Assembly (NCBI RefSeq): GCF_031585635.1
Contig: NZ_CP134195.1
Coordinates: 3,472,001 to 3,536,000 of the forward strand
Length of the DNA: 64,000 nt
Reading direction: 5' to 3'
DNA from: Paraburkholderia sp. FT54
Lineage (GTDB): Bacteria; Pseudomonadota; Gammaproteobacteria; Burkholderiales; Burkholderiaceae
Shown here: positions 1 to 8,727 of the stretch, one piece after another
Numbering within the stretch: position 1 is the first letter of the stretch
Layout of the letters: the number at the start of each line of letters is the position of its first letter
Program-made: the position numbers and the translations under genes
The notes under the pieces: model-generated
Database searches by the model: none
What the model was told of the DNA's origin: nothing
The model's input: the letters and a program-made list of their open reading frames with translations, nothing else

Positions 1-311
1 AATGGGTGCCCGCCGGCAATCCGATCGTTCAGATGTTGCCGCCGCAGAATGTCAAAGTGCGCTTCTTTGTTCCGGAGACGATCGTCGGGCAACTGGCACT
101 CAATCGCCGCGTGATCCTGCATTGCGACGGCTGCCCGGCTGACGTGCCCGCGAAAATCACTTACGTGTCGAGCGAAGCCGAATACACGCCGCCCGTCATC
201 TATAGCAACGAAAGCCGTGCCAAGCTCGTGTTCATGATCGAAGCCCACCCGTCGATCGCGGACGCGACGAAGCTTCATCCGGGCCAACCTGTCTCGGTGG
301 TACTGCAATGA
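1..311 (+). CDS. HlyD-type membrane-fusion protein, C-terminal part (5' end outside window)
   Basis: The reading frame is open from the window edge to a TGA ending at 311, so only about the last 102 residues are present. The fragment has the beta-barrel signature of periplasmic adaptors: a hydrophobic PPQNVKVRFFVPE strand, a GxLALNRRV turn and a closing LHPGQPVSVVLQ strand, as in HlyD/YbhG-type membrane-fusion proteins. It overlaps the ATPase gene by 4 bases (ATGA), which implies translational coupling. With the ATPase, permease and outer-membrane lipoprotein downstream it would form a tripartite exporter spanning both membranes. The substrate cannot be read from the sequence. The internal GTG at 6 is not a real start. 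Confidence 0.85.
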   Translation, partial: WVPAGNPIVQMLPPQNVKVRFFVPETIVGQLALNRRVILHCDGCPADVPAKITYVSSEAEYTPPVIYSNESRAKLVFMIEAHPSIADATKLHPGQPVSVVLQ

Positions 312-1252
312 ACGACGACTCTCAACACTACGTGATCGACGTGCATGAGCTAAACAAGCACTTCGGCAACAAGCACGTCGTCAACAACGTCTCGTTGCAG
401 GTCGGCCGCGGCGAAATCTTCGGCTTTCTCGGGCCCAACGGCAGCGGCAAGACGACGTCCATTCGCCTCATGTGCGGACTGCTCACGCCGGATTCGGGTC
501 GCGGCACCTGCCTCGGCTATGACATTCTGCGTGAGAGCGAGCAGATCAAACGTAACGTCGGGTACATGACCCAACGCTTTTCCTATTGGGAAGACCTGAC
601 CATCCGCGAGAATCTCGACTTCGTTGCGCGCATCTACCAGATGCGTAACCGGCGCGAAGCGGTGGATCGCTCACTGGAATCGCTCGGCCTGCAAACGCGC
701 GCGAACCAGCTGACCGGCTCCCTATCGGGCGGCTGGAAACAGCGGCTCGCGCTTGCTGCGTGCATGCTGCACGAGCCGAAACTGCTGTTGCTCGATGAGC
801 CTACCGCCGGCGTGGATCCCACTGCAAGGCGCGACTTCTGGGAAGAACTGCACCGACTCGCCGCCACCGGCATATCAGTGCTCGTCAGTACCCACTACAT
901 GGACGAAGCGGAACGCTGTCACAAGCTCGCCTATATCGCGTACGGAAAGATGCTCGCACGCGGCACTTCAAGCGAGGTGATCGAATCACAGGGTCTGTCG
1001 ACGTGGTCCATCCACGGCGAACACCTGAGCAAGCTATCCGAGCAGCTTCGCACGACGCCCGGCGTCGACCAGACCGTCGTGTTCGGCTCCGCGCTGCACG
1101 TCAGCGGACGCGCTCACGAAGCGCTCGAAGTCGCGGTACGGCAAGCGGTCGCCGGAACCTCGCTGCGCATCGAACCGATCGACACGGGACTGGAGGATGT
1201 GTTCATCTATCTGATGAGCCATTCGAAAGACAACTTCGGGGCGCCGTCATGA
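308..1252 (+). CDS. ABC transporter ATP-binding protein (efflux, YbhF/CcmA-like)
   Basis: This is a 314-aa nucleotide-binding subunit. The Walker A motif GPNGSGKT spans residues 42-49 (Lys48), the signature LSGGW starts near residue 139, and the Walker B/D-loop LLLLDEPTAGVDP has Asp163-Glu164. The His switch lies in STHYMDEAE. The C-terminal 80 residues beyond the core match the DrrA/YbhF-type tail found with ABC-2 permeases. The gene overlaps the adaptor gene by 4 bases at its start and the permease by 4 bases at its end (ATGA at 1249), a tightly coupled operon. It should power export of a drug-like or lipid substrate through the downstream permease. Confidence 0.93.
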   Translation: MNDDSQHYVIDVHELNKHFGNKHVVNNVSLQVGRGEIFGFLGPNGSGKTTSIRLMCGLLTPDSGRGTCLGYDILRESEQIKRNVGYMTQRFSYWEDLTIRENLDFVARIYQMRNRREAVDRSLESLGLQTRANQLTGSLSGGWKQRLALAACMLHEPKLLLLDEPTAGVDPTARRDFWEELHRLAATGISVLVSTHYMDEAERCHKLAYIAYGKMLARGTSSEVIESQGLSTWSIHGEHLSKLSEQLRTTPGVDQTVVFGSALHVSGRAHEALEVAVRQAVAGTSLRIEPIDTGLEDVFIYLMSHSKDNFGAPS

Positions 1253-2391
1253 AGAATCGCACCGTATTTTCCGTGACACGCTGGTGGAGCATTGTCCTCA
1301 AGGAATTCCTTCAACTGAGGCGCGACCGCGTCACCTTCGGCATGATCGTCGGGCTGCCGATCATCCAGCTTGCGCTGTTCGGCTTCGCGATCAATACCGA
1401 CCCGAAGCATCTGCCAACGGCCGTCATCATTCATGACCAGAGCGAGTTCTCCCGCAGCTTCGTGATGGCGATGACGAACTCAGCCTATTTCGACATCGTC
1501 GAAACCTTGCCTGACGAGGAGGCCGGCCGCCGCGCGCTCGCTCAGGGCAAGGTGCAATTCGTCCTCAATGTGCCGGTGGATTTCTCGCGCAAGTTGCTGC
1601 GAGGCGAGCACCCGTCGCTATTGGTCGAAGCCGACGCGACCGACCCCACCGCAACCAACACCGCCGTCAGCGCGCTGCCGAAACTCGTTCAACCGGTCGC
1701 CGACAAGGACCTGAGGGGTGCGCTCGCGCACCTGAACGGCACGCAAAACGCATTCGACGTGCAGGTTCACAACCTCTACAACCCCGAGGGCGTTACGCAG
1801 TACAACGTCGTGCCCGGGCTGATGGGCGTGATCCTGACCATGACGCTCGTCATGATGACCGGTCTCGCCGTGACGCGTGAACGCGAGCGCGGCACGATGG
1901 AAAACCTGCTCGCCACGCCCGTTCTGCCGATCGAAGTGATGACCGGCAAGATCGTGCCCTATGTCGTCATCGGGCTCATTCAGGCATCCATCATTCTCGC
2001 CGCGACGCGCTACGTTTTTCACGTTCCGTTTGTCGGCAGCGCGCTGGCCATCTATCTCACGGCGCTGCTTTTCATCGCGGCGAATCTGACAGTGGGCATC
2101 ACGCTTTCTTCGCTCGCACAAAACCAGTTGCAGGCAATGCAGCTCACCGTCTTCTACTTCCTGCCCAACATCCTGCTCTCAGGCTTCATGTTCCCTTTCG
2201 CGGGCATGCCGGCGTGGGCGCGGTTTATCGGCAACCTCTTGCCGCTGACCTATTTCAACAGGCTGATTCGCGGCATTTTGCTCAAAGGCAATGGCTGGAC
2301 TGACCTATGGCCCTCAGTGTGGCCAATGGCGCTCTTCACTGCGATCGTCATGGCCATTGCATTGCGCTTCTACCGGCGCACGCTCGACTAG
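1249..2391 (+). CDS. ABC-2 type transporter permease
   Basis: I place the start at ATG 1249, inside the stop of the ATPase gene (ATGA), giving 380 aa. A longer in-frame reading from 1003 would overlap the ATPase by 250 bases and is unlikely. The layout is typical of YbhR/YhhJ-type ABC-2 permeases: one N-terminal helix (about 27-48), a long periplasmic loop of about 130 residues, then five helices in the C-terminal half including a conserved RERERGTMENLLATP segment (about residue 205). It works with the preceding ATPase. Only one permease gene is visible, so it probably homodimerises. Confidence 0.92.
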   Translation: MKNRTVFSVTRWWSIVLKEFLQLRRDRVTFGMIVGLPIIQLALFGFAINTDPKHLPTAVIIHDQSEFSRSFVMAMTNSAYFDIVETLPDEEAGRRALAQGKVQFVLNVPVDFSRKLLRGEHPSLLVEADATDPTATNTAVSALPKLVQPVADKDLRGALAHLNGTQNAFDVQVHNLYNPEGVTQYNVVPGLMGVILTMTLVMMTGLAVTRERERGTMENLLATPVLPIEVMTGKIVPYVVIGLIQASIILAATRYVFHVPFVGSALAIYLTALLFIAANLTVGITLSSLAQNQLQAMQLTVFYFLPNILLSGFMFPFAGMPAWARFIGNLLPLTYFNRLIRGILLKGNGWTDLWPSVWPMALFTAIVMAIALRFYRRTLD

Positions 2392-2403
2392 GAAGACACG
2401 ATC

Positions 2404-3864
2404 ATGAAACGCTTCGCTTTCCTGTGTTCACTCGTGCTGGGCGGTTGCGCGGTGGGACCGGACTTTCACGCACCCGCGGCACCGGACACGCAAATCTACA
2501 CGCGTAGCGCCGATCCGTCTCGCACGGTGTCGGCCGGCGGCGCCGATGGTTCGGCGCAAACCTTCACGGCAGCGGATGCGCCGCTGCCGATGTGGTGGCA
2601 GCAGTTTCACTCGGCGGAGATCGACCGTCTCGTCGAGCAGGCGCTCAATCGAAGCCCTACCCTGGCGCAAGCCCGCGCAAAGCTGATCGAGGCGCGCGAA
2701 AACTACAACGCCCAGGCGGGCGCAACACGATTCCCGAGCGTCGACGCGCAGATTTCCGGAACGCGTCAACAGGTCGATCTCGCGGCTTTCGGCATTCCGC
2801 ACGTCGAGAATCCCGGGCCGTTTTCGCTATTCAGTGCGGCAGTGACGGTGTCCTATACATTCGACGTTTTCGGCGGCAATCGGCGGGCGCTCGAAGCCAC
2901 GTTGGCGCAGGTCGACTATGAGGCGTTCGAACTCGATGCGGCGCGGTTGGCCATTGCGGGCAACGTGGTGTCGACGGCGGTACGGCGCGCTTCGTTGCAG
3001 CAACAGGTGGTGCTGACGCAGCGTCTCGCGGATGCGCAGGCGCAGCAGCTCGGCATCATGGAGGCAAGGTTCGCCGCTGGCGGCGTGTCACAACTCGACG
3101 TGAATAGCCAGCGCACGCTGCTCGCGCAGACGCGCGCGTCGCTGCCGCCGCTTGCGACGCAACTCGCGCAGGCGGACCACCAGCTTGCCATTCTGGTTGG
3201 CGATGCGCCGTCCAAAGCGGATTTCGATCACCTCACGCTGGACTCGCTTCATCTTCCGACTGAGATACCCGTCACGCTGCCGTCGACGCTGGCCCGGCAA
3301 CGTCCTGACATTCGCGCTTCTGAAGCACTACTGCACCAGGCGAGCGCAAACGTGGGCGTCGCGACAGCGAACCTGTACCCACAGTTTTCCCTATCGGCGG
3401 GCATCGGCTCGGAACGCACCAGCATTCAGGACATTGTGAATGGCCTGAACATCTGGAATATTGGCCTGAATCTGACGCAGCCCATTTTTCATGGCGGCGA
3501 ACTTCATGCGAAGAAACGTGCTGTTCAGGCGGCCTATGAGGCTGCGCTCGCGAGCTATCAGCAAACAGTGCTTCAGGCCTTGCAGCAGGTTGCAAACGCG
3601 TTGACGGCATTGCATAACGACGCACACGAACTACATGCCCGCGACGACGCCGCCAGGCACGCTCAAGCGAACCTCGATATTGCGCGTGCGCAGTATTCCG
3701 CGGGTGGCGTTAGCCAGTTCAGTCTGCTCGATACGCAACGTCAGGCGTTGCAGACCGCTCTCGATCAGACGCAAGCACAGGCTGCGCGGTTAAGCGACAC
3801 GGCGGCGCTCTTCCAGTCACTGGGCAGCGGCCAAAACGACTTCACTCTAGGAAGCGCGCCGTGA
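2404..3864 (+). CDS. NodT-family outer-membrane efflux lipoprotein (TolC-like)
   Basis: This 486-aa protein has a lipoprotein signal with lipobox LGGC (Cys15), followed by the AVGPDF motif that opens most NodT-family factors. Two OEP repeats rich in Gln, Ala and Leu follow (roughly 70-260 and 275-470), including the typical LARRPDI-like motif (LARQRPDIRASEALL) and SLLDTQRQAL. It would form the trimeric outer-membrane duct for the ABC efflux system encoded just upstream; the gap to the permease is 12 bases. NodT proteins also partner RND and MFS pumps, but the operon position favours the ABC system. Confidence 0.93.
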   Translation: MKRFAFLCSLVLGGCAVGPDFHAPAAPDTQIYTRSADPSRTVSAGGADGSAQTFTAADAPLPMWWQQFHSAEIDRLVEQALNRSPTLAQARAKLIEARENYNAQAGATRFPSVDAQISGTRQQVDLAAFGIPHVENPGPFSLFSAAVTVSYTFDVFGGNRRALEATLAQVDYEAFELDAARLAIAGNVVSTAVRRASLQQQVVLTQRLADAQAQQLGIMEARFAAGGVSQLDVNSQRTLLAQTRASLPPLATQLAQADHQLAILVGDAPSKADFDHLTLDSLHLPTEIPVTLPSTLARQRPDIRASEALLHQASANVGVATANLYPQFSLSAGIGSERTSIQDIVNGLNIWNIGLNLTQPIFHGGELHAKKRAVQAAYEAALASYQQTVLQALQQVANALTALHNDAHELHARDDAARHAQANLDIARAQYSAGGVSQFSLLDTQRQALQTALDQTQAQAARLSDTAALFQSLGSGQNDFTLGSAP

Positions 3865-3944
3865 CAGCGCAAGTCCATTTAGGCGCTGGACAGGTCGCGC
3901 CCTGACATTTCGCTCGACAGGTCGCTCGCGGAGCCGATAATTTC

Positions 3945-3967
3945 ATATATCATAAGGTGACATATAA
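3945..3967. promoter_or_regulatory. Candidate MarR-type operator upstream of HPP gene
   Basis: An AT-rich imperfect inverted repeat (TATATCA at 3946-3952, TGACATATA at 3958-3966) sits in the 181-base gap before the HPP gene. It resembles the cleaner palindrome before the marR-like gene at 5250-5266 (ATATCA-N5-TGATAT), so both could be bound by that regulator. No footprint evidence is available. Confidence 0.4.
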
Positions 3968-4045
3968 TCGAATCGACGGTCCGTTTTGGAATCCGGAATG
4001 TGGCCTCCTCTCGTGTGATACCGCCTTTTATTTTCTATTCGACCC

Positions 4046-5212
4046 TTGTCACGCTACGCTCTCATCCGCTGGCTTTCCAGCTTCGCCCCCCATCCCGTTG
4101 CCGTCAGGTGGCCGGAGCGCCTGAGGTCTTGTCTCGGCGCCTTGCTTGGGATTGCGTTCACTGGCGGGACAATGCACGTCCTTCTCGGCCCGGCGGCCAA
4201 CATTCCGCTCCTCGTAGCGCCAATGGGCGCATCGGCCGTGCTGCTGTTCGCGGTTCCCGCCAGTCCGCTTGCGCAACCGTGGTCGATTATCGGTGGCAAT
4301 ATTGTTTCCGCTACGGTTGGGGTTGCCTGTGCAAGCTGGATCGCCGATCCGGTGGGCGCGGCCGCTTTGGCCGTCGCGCTGGCGATCTGTGCGATGTTTG
4401 CGCTGCGCTGCGTTCACCCGCCCTCGGGCGCAGTCGCGCTGACCGCGGTCCTCGGCGGTCCGGCGGTGCATGCGCTGGGCTACCGTTTCGTGGCCGAACC
4501 GATTGCGATCCAGTCGGCGACGCTGCTGTGCGCTGCCATCATTTACCACGCTGCTACCGGGCATCGATACCCGCACGTCGCCCAGCGGAGTTCCGGCACA
4601 GGACCGGCAGCCTCGGCTTCGGCATCGAGCGAAGGTTTCACGCGCGCGGACCTCGAGGCAGTCCTGAACCGGCGCGGTGAATTGCTCGATATCGACACGG
4701 ACGATCTGGAATCCCTGCTGCGCGATGTTCAGTTGCAGGCCTACGCCCGTACGTTCAACGAACTGACCTGTGCGGACATCATGTCGCGGTCTCTCGTCGC
4801 CGTGTCTGCAACCACGAGAGCTTCCGCCGCCTGGCGTCTGCTGAAACAGCGCCGCATCAAGGCACTTCCGGTCACTGACGAGAGGCAGCATGTGATCGGC
4901 ATCGTGACCCGCGCCGACCTCGTCGACAAACGGGCGTTGGGCAAAGCGGCCGGTTCGTCCTCCCCAATGCGACGCTGGTTCAGGCGCAGCGTCACGCCAG
5001 CGCCGCTGGTCGGCGCCCTGATGAACGTGGACGTCCATACCGTCGACGCGACGACGCCCATCGTCGAGCTGGTGCCGGTGTTCGCGAACTACGGGCACCA
5101 CCATATCCCGGTTGTGGACGCGCAACAGCGACTTGCCGGAATGATCACGCAGGCCGATCTCATCGCGGGACTGTATCGCCAGGCTTACGCCAGGCAGCGA
5201 CACGTGGCATAG
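4046..5212 (+). CDS. HPP-family integral membrane protein with two CBS domains
   Basis: The protein has about 388 aa. The N-terminal 170 residues hold four to five membrane helices and the family-naming motif (VHPPSGAVALTAVLGGPA, about residues 116-133). Two CBS domains follow a linker (about 240-300 and 325-385; repeated IGIVTRADLV and AGMITQADLI). HPP proteins have been linked to nitrite transport in plastids; the CBS pair normally binds adenine nucleotides and gates activity. The start is uncertain: TTG 4046 is the most upstream plausible codon, and no ATG occurs in frame before residue 43. It shares a MarR-like palindrome and CBS domains with the ClC gene downstream, so both may respond to one signal. 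Confidence 0.8.
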   Translation: MSRYALIRWLSSFAPHPVAVRWPERLRSCLGALLGIAFTGGTMHVLLGPAANIPLLVAPMGASAVLLFAVPASPLAQPWSIIGGNIVSATVGVACASWIADPVGAAALAVALAICAMFALRCVHPPSGAVALTAVLGGPAVHALGYRFVAEPIAIQSATLLCAAIIYHAATGHRYPHVAQRSSGTGPAASASASSEGFTRADLEAVLNRRGELLDIDTDDLESLLRDVQLQAYARTFNELTCADIMSRSLVAVSATTRASAAWRLLKQRRIKALPVTDERQHVIGIVTRADLVDKRALGKAAGSSSPMRRWFRRSVTPAPLVGALMNVDVHTVDATTPIVELVPVFANYGHHHIPVVDAQQRLAGMITQADLIAGLYRQAYARQRHVA

Positions 5213-5249
5213 CCACTGTCATCCACGCCGAGGTCGAACACGGATACAC

Positions 5250-5266
5250 ATATCACGTCATGATAT
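5250..5266. promoter_or_regulatory. Candidate MarR autoregulatory operator
   Basis: A perfect 6-bp inverted repeat with a 5-base spacer (ATATCA-CGTCA-TGATAT) lies 36 bases before the marR-like start codon. The size and AT-rich arms are usual for MarR-family operators. A related site precedes the HPP gene at 3945. Confidence 0.5.
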
Positions 5267-5301
5267 AATCCGGTTTTCACCTCTTTCTCCACGGCACTCC
5301 G

Positions 5302-5715
5302 ATGAAGACACTCACGCGCGGCTTGACCAAGGCGAACTTCGAGCAACTGTCCGAGTTTCGCTACCAGATGCGGCGCTTCGAGCGTTTTTCTGAACAGGCT
5401 GCCCAGGGCGAAGGCATCACGCCGTTGCAGTATCTCCTGCTCCTGCATATCAAGGGCTATCCGGAGCGCGACTGGGCGACCGTCGGCGAGCTTGCGGAAC
5501 GGCTTCAGGCGCAGCATCACGGCGTGGTCGCGCTCGTGTCCCGCTGCGAGGCGCTCGATCTCGTCCGCAGAAAGGTCAGCGAGACCGACCGCCGCCAGGT
5601 CGAGGTTCATCTGTTGAAAGCAGGCGAACAGGTGCTCGCCCGTCTCGCCGAGATGCACCGTGCCGAGTTGAAATCGCTCAAAGGCGCCTTTAATGTCCCT
5701 CAGATCGATATTTGA
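5302..5715 (+). CDS. MarR-family transcriptional regulator
   Basis: This 137-aa winged-helix regulator has the standard MarR plan: an N-terminal dimerisation helix, HTH at about 50-80 (WATVGELAERLQAQHHGVVALVSRCEALDLV), and a wing with the conserved SETDRRQVEVHL (DxRxxxxxLT-like) at about 93-104. It lies 6 bases upstream of the ClC gene and probably forms an operon with it. The palindromes at 5250 and 3945 suggest autorepression and control of the HPP gene. The ligand is unknown. Confidence 0.9.
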   Translation: MKTLTRGLTKANFEQLSEFRYQMRRFERFSEQAAQGEGITPLQYLLLLHIKGYPERDWATVGELAERLQAQHHGVVALVSRCEALDLVRRKVSETDRRQVEVHLLKAGEQVLARLAEMHRAELKSLKGAFNVPQIDI

Positions 5716-5721
5716 GTCACC

Positions 5722-7512
5722 ATGAGTCCCGATACTCATAAGCGCGATTTTTCCCTAAACGCGCGGCTTCCTGGCATTTCCGCACTCGCCGCAGCGATCG
5801 GCGCCCTCAGCACGCTCGCGGCGTTCGTGCTGCTGAGCCTGATTCATCTCTTCACCAATCTGTTTTTCTTCGGGCAATTTTCGTTTGCGGACCGTTCACC
5901 CGCGGTAAACACATTGGGTGTCTGGGTGGTGGTCATCCCCGTGATCGGCGGCCTGATTGTCGGTCTGATGGCGCGTTACGGCTCGGAGAAGATTCGCGGA
6001 CACGGCATTCCGGAAGCGATCGAAGCGATCCTGTTTGGCAAGAGCCGCATGTCGCCGAAGGTGGCGATTCTCAAGCCATTGTCGTCCGGCATCGTGATCG
6101 GCAGCGGCGGCCCGTTCGGCGCGGAAGGTCCAATCATCATGACAGGCGGCGCACTGGGATCACTGATCGCGCAGTGCGTGAAGGTCACGTCCGCGGAACG
6201 CAAGACGCTGTTGGTAGCCGGCGCAGCTGCGGGCATGACGGCGGTGTTCGGCACGCCGGTGGCGGCCGTGCTGCTGGCCGTCGAGTTGCTGCTGTTCGAA
6301 TGGCGCCCGCGCAGTTTTCTGCCGGTCGCGCTCGCGTGTGCCGTCGCGGGTTTTGCGCGCGCGGCATTCTTCGGCACCGGCCCGCTGTTTCCGCTTGAAA
6401 CCGCGCCGCCCGGCGCGCTGTCGCTGCTGTCCTGCGTCATCGCGGGTCTGCTTTCCGGCGCGCTCGCCTCGGGTTTGTCGGCCGCGCTTTATAAAGTCGA
6501 GGACCTGTTCGGCAAGCTGCCCATCCATTGGATGTGGTGGCCCGCATTCGGCGGACTGGTCGTCGGCGTCGGCGGCTTTCTCGAACCGCGTGCGCTGGGC
6601 GTCGGTTACGACGTAATCGGCGACCTGTTGCATCAGCACATTGCCATCCAGATCGCGCTGGCGATCCTCATCGTAAAGGCTGTCATCTGGGTCGTGGCGC
6701 TGGGCTCGGGTACCTCGGGCGGCGTCCTTGCTCCGTTGCTCATGCTGGGCGCCGGACTCGGGGTCCTGCTCGGCCATGTGCTGCCGGGCGGCGAACCGGC
6801 TCTGTGGCCGCTCGTCTGCATGGCGGCCACGCTCGGCGCCACGCTCGGTGCACCGTTGACCGCCATCGTGTTCGCATTCGGTCTGACGCACGACAGCAAC
6901 GCGCTGCTGCCGCTGCTCGCCGCGACGCTGATCGCGCACGGGTTTGCAACGGTCGTCATGAAGCGCTCCATCATGACCGAGAAAATTGCCCGGCGCGGTT
7001 ATCACATTTATCGGGAATACGGTGTCGATCCCCTCGAGCGCCACCATGTCGACGAGGTGATGTCGCGCGCGGTCAAGACGATCGATGGCGACTTGTCCGT
7101 GGCAGAGGCGCTGGCAACGTACTTCGGTGCGACGCAGACACATCGCGCGTATCCGGTCGTGCGTCAAGGCGCGCTGCTGGGCGTCGTCGATCGCGCGGTG
7201 CTGGAGACAATCCGCGATGGCGAGGCGCAAATTGCGCTCGACTCGCGACTCGCCGATGTGTTGCGCCACCGCTCACCCGCTTTTGCGTTGCCAGGTGAAA
7301 CCTGCCGCCTCGTCGCAACGCGGCTTGCGGTGCACGGTCTCGAACGGTTGGCCGTGGTTACCGATTCCGCAACGTTGCAACTGGTCGGCATCGTGTCGCG
7401 CAGTGATCTGGTCAAGCCGTCGCTTGCGCACTTCGACGAAGAGCACAAGAAAGAGCGGTTCCGTCGCTTGCGAGTGCACACCGGCAAGCGGCATTTCCCG
7501 CCGGTTCCGTAA
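5722..7512 (+). CDS. ClC-family chloride channel/antiporter with CBS domains
   Basis: This 596-aa protein has the ClC core (about 1-420) followed by two CBS domains (about 435-580). Selectivity-filter motifs are clear: GSGGPFGAEGP (gating Glu135, equivalent to E148 of E. coli ClcA) and GSGTSGGVLAPLL (about 332-344). The internal proton glutamate equivalent to E203 is present at Glu193 in FEWRP, so a Cl-/H+ antiporter rather than a channel is expected. It acts in the inner membrane, perhaps in acid or osmotic stress. It is co-transcribed with the MarR gene 6 bases upstream. Confidence 0.92.
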   Translation: MSPDTHKRDFSLNARLPGISALAAAIGALSTLAAFVLLSLIHLFTNLFFFGQFSFADRSPAVNTLGVWVVVIPVIGGLIVGLMARYGSEKIRGHGIPEAIEAILFGKSRMSPKVAILKPLSSGIVIGSGGPFGAEGPIIMTGGALGSLIAQCVKVTSAERKTLLVAGAAAGMTAVFGTPVAAVLLAVELLLFEWRPRSFLPVALACAVAGFARAAFFGTGPLFPLETAPPGALSLLSCVIAGLLSGALASGLSAALYKVEDLFGKLPIHWMWWPAFGGLVVGVGGFLEPRALGVGYDVIGDLLHQHIAIQIALAILIVKAVIWVVALGSGTSGGVLAPLLMLGAGLGVLLGHVLPGGEPALWPLVCMAATLGATLGAPLTAIVFAFGLTHDSNALLPLLAATLIAHGFATVVMKRSIMTEKIARRGYHIYREYGVDPLERHHVDEVMSRAVKTIDGDLSVAEALATYFGATQTHRAYPVVRQGALLGVVDRAVLETIRDGEAQIALDSRLADVLRHRSPAFALPGETCRLVATRLAVHGLERLAVVTDSATLQLVGIVSRSDLVKPSLAHFDEEHKKERFRRLRVHTGKRHFPPVP

Positions 7513-7540
7513 ATAGCAGAGACCGATACGCAGTTCTTCC

Positions 7541-7560
7541 GTGCCCCTTCCCGGGGGCAC
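7541..7560. terminator. Possible terminator hairpin after ClC gene
   Basis: A 7-bp GC stem (GTGCCCC/GGGGCAC) lies 29 bases after the ClC stop. There is no T-run, so it may be only a stabilising hairpin. Confidence 0.3.
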
Positions 7561-7784
7561 ATCAGCATTTCCCGGCCGATTCCCGGCACAACATCATCCC
7601 GCCCCTGAAGCCGCGTCGCGCTCTTCATCGCTATTCGCAGGCGTTCCAAAGACACGTGCATCGCAAGCCACAACTGGGAACGGCGCTCGCACACGTGACA
7701 TCCAACACCATACTGACGATCGAATCAGCCGCCGAGCACGTGCGGACCGACCCGGACTCGCCATCATTATTCAGGAGACGCAAG

Positions 7785-8318
7785 ATGAAGATGATCAGCG
7801 TAGCACTGTTCAGCGCACTCGCGCTTACCGGCCTTCCGTGCTGGGCGCAGAGCGCCGGTCCCACCGATCCGCAGATCGCAGCTATCGTCGTGACGGCCAA
7901 TCAGGTGGATATCGACGCGGGTAAGCTCGCGGAATCGAAAACGAAGTCGAAGGATGTCAAAGCGTTTGCGCAGCGCATGGTCACCGATCACAGCGGCGTC
8001 AACAAAGCCGCCACCGACCTCGTGCGCAAGCTGGGCGTGTCGCCGGAAGACAATCCGACGAGCCAGAGTCTCAAGCAGGGCGGCGATGCGAACCTCGCGA
8101 ATCTGAAGTCGCTCAAAGGCGCGCCATTCGACCGGGCGTATATCGACCACGAGGTCGCCTATCACGAGAACGTTCTCGACGCGCTGGACAAGACGTTGAT
8201 TCCAGACGCGCAGAACGCGGAACTGAAGGCGCTCCTCGTCAAGGTGCGGCCGGCCTTTGTCGCGCATCTCGAGCACGCCAGGCATTTGCAGACTGCGCTG
8301 GGCAAGAGCGGTGAATAG
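7785..8318 (+). CDS. DUF4142 periplasmic protein
   Basis: I take ATG 7785, which is preceded by AGGAGA 6 bases upstream; a longer frame begins at 7656 but lacks a ribosome site. The product (177 aa) has a signal peptide cut after about residue 20 (PCWAQ-SAG) and a DUF4142 domain with its helical, ferritin-like pattern and conserved HHxx/HxEVAYHENVLDAL segment. Members are periplasmic, often in stress-related loci, with no firm biochemical role. It precedes a cupredoxin gene and an ECF sigma gene on the same strand. Confidence 0.88.
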   Translation: MKMISVALFSALALTGLPCWAQSAGPTDPQIAAIVVTANQVDIDAGKLAESKTKSKDVKAFAQRMVTDHSGVNKAATDLVRKLGVSPEDNPTSQSLKQGGDANLANLKSLKGAPFDRAYIDHEVAYHENVLDALDKTLIPDAQNAELKALLVKVRPAFVAHLEHARHLQTALGKSGE

Positions 8319-8355
8319 CCCGACAGTTCGCGCGGCCGGCAATCGACGGCGCAAG

Positions 8356-8688
8356 ATGTGTACAAGTGATTTCGTCCGCGCCTGCACTTTTCTTGCGATT
8401 GTTGCGACGTCACTGGCCGGCGTGTCCAACGCCGCGGCGAAAACCTATCTGATCGTGATCGAGCAGATGCGTTTCGATCCGCCGGTGCTCACGGTGCATC
8501 GCGGAGATCGTGTGATGTGGGTCAACAAGGATCTGTTTCCCCACACGGCGAGCGCCATGTCGAAAGCTTTCGATTCACGCGAAATCGCGCCGAATGCATC
8601 GTGGACCTATGTGGCGCGGGAGACCGGCAGCTATTCGTATCTGTGCACCCTGCACGCCACGATGCGTGGCACAGTGATCGTGAAATGA
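8356..8688 (+). CDS. Cupredoxin-domain protein (amicyanin/plastocyanin-like)
   Basis: The start is set at ATG 8356, giving 110 aa with a signal peptide (about 1-28). The mature part is a single type-1 copper fold: His63 in FPHTAS, then Cys97, His100 and Met103 in CTLHATM. The Cys-x2-His-x2-Met spacing is that of amicyanin and its periplasmic relatives, so all four copper ligands are present. It could carry electrons or scavenge copper in the periplasm. It lies 37 bases after the DUF4142 gene and 39 before the sigma gene, and may belong to the sigma factor's unit. Confidence 0.85.
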   Translation: MCTSDFVRACTFLAIVATSLAGVSNAAAKTYLIVIEQMRFDPPVLTVHRGDRVMWVNKDLFPHTASAMSKAFDSREIAPNASWTYVARETGSYSYLCTLHATMRGTVIVK

Positions 8689-8727
8689 CGGATGCACAAT
8701 GCGTGAAGGCAACCTGGCGAGGCAGTC

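Noticed and set aside
6160..7269. Long minus-strand frames opposite the ClC gene
   Set aside because: They are codon-position shadows of the clear ClC protein.
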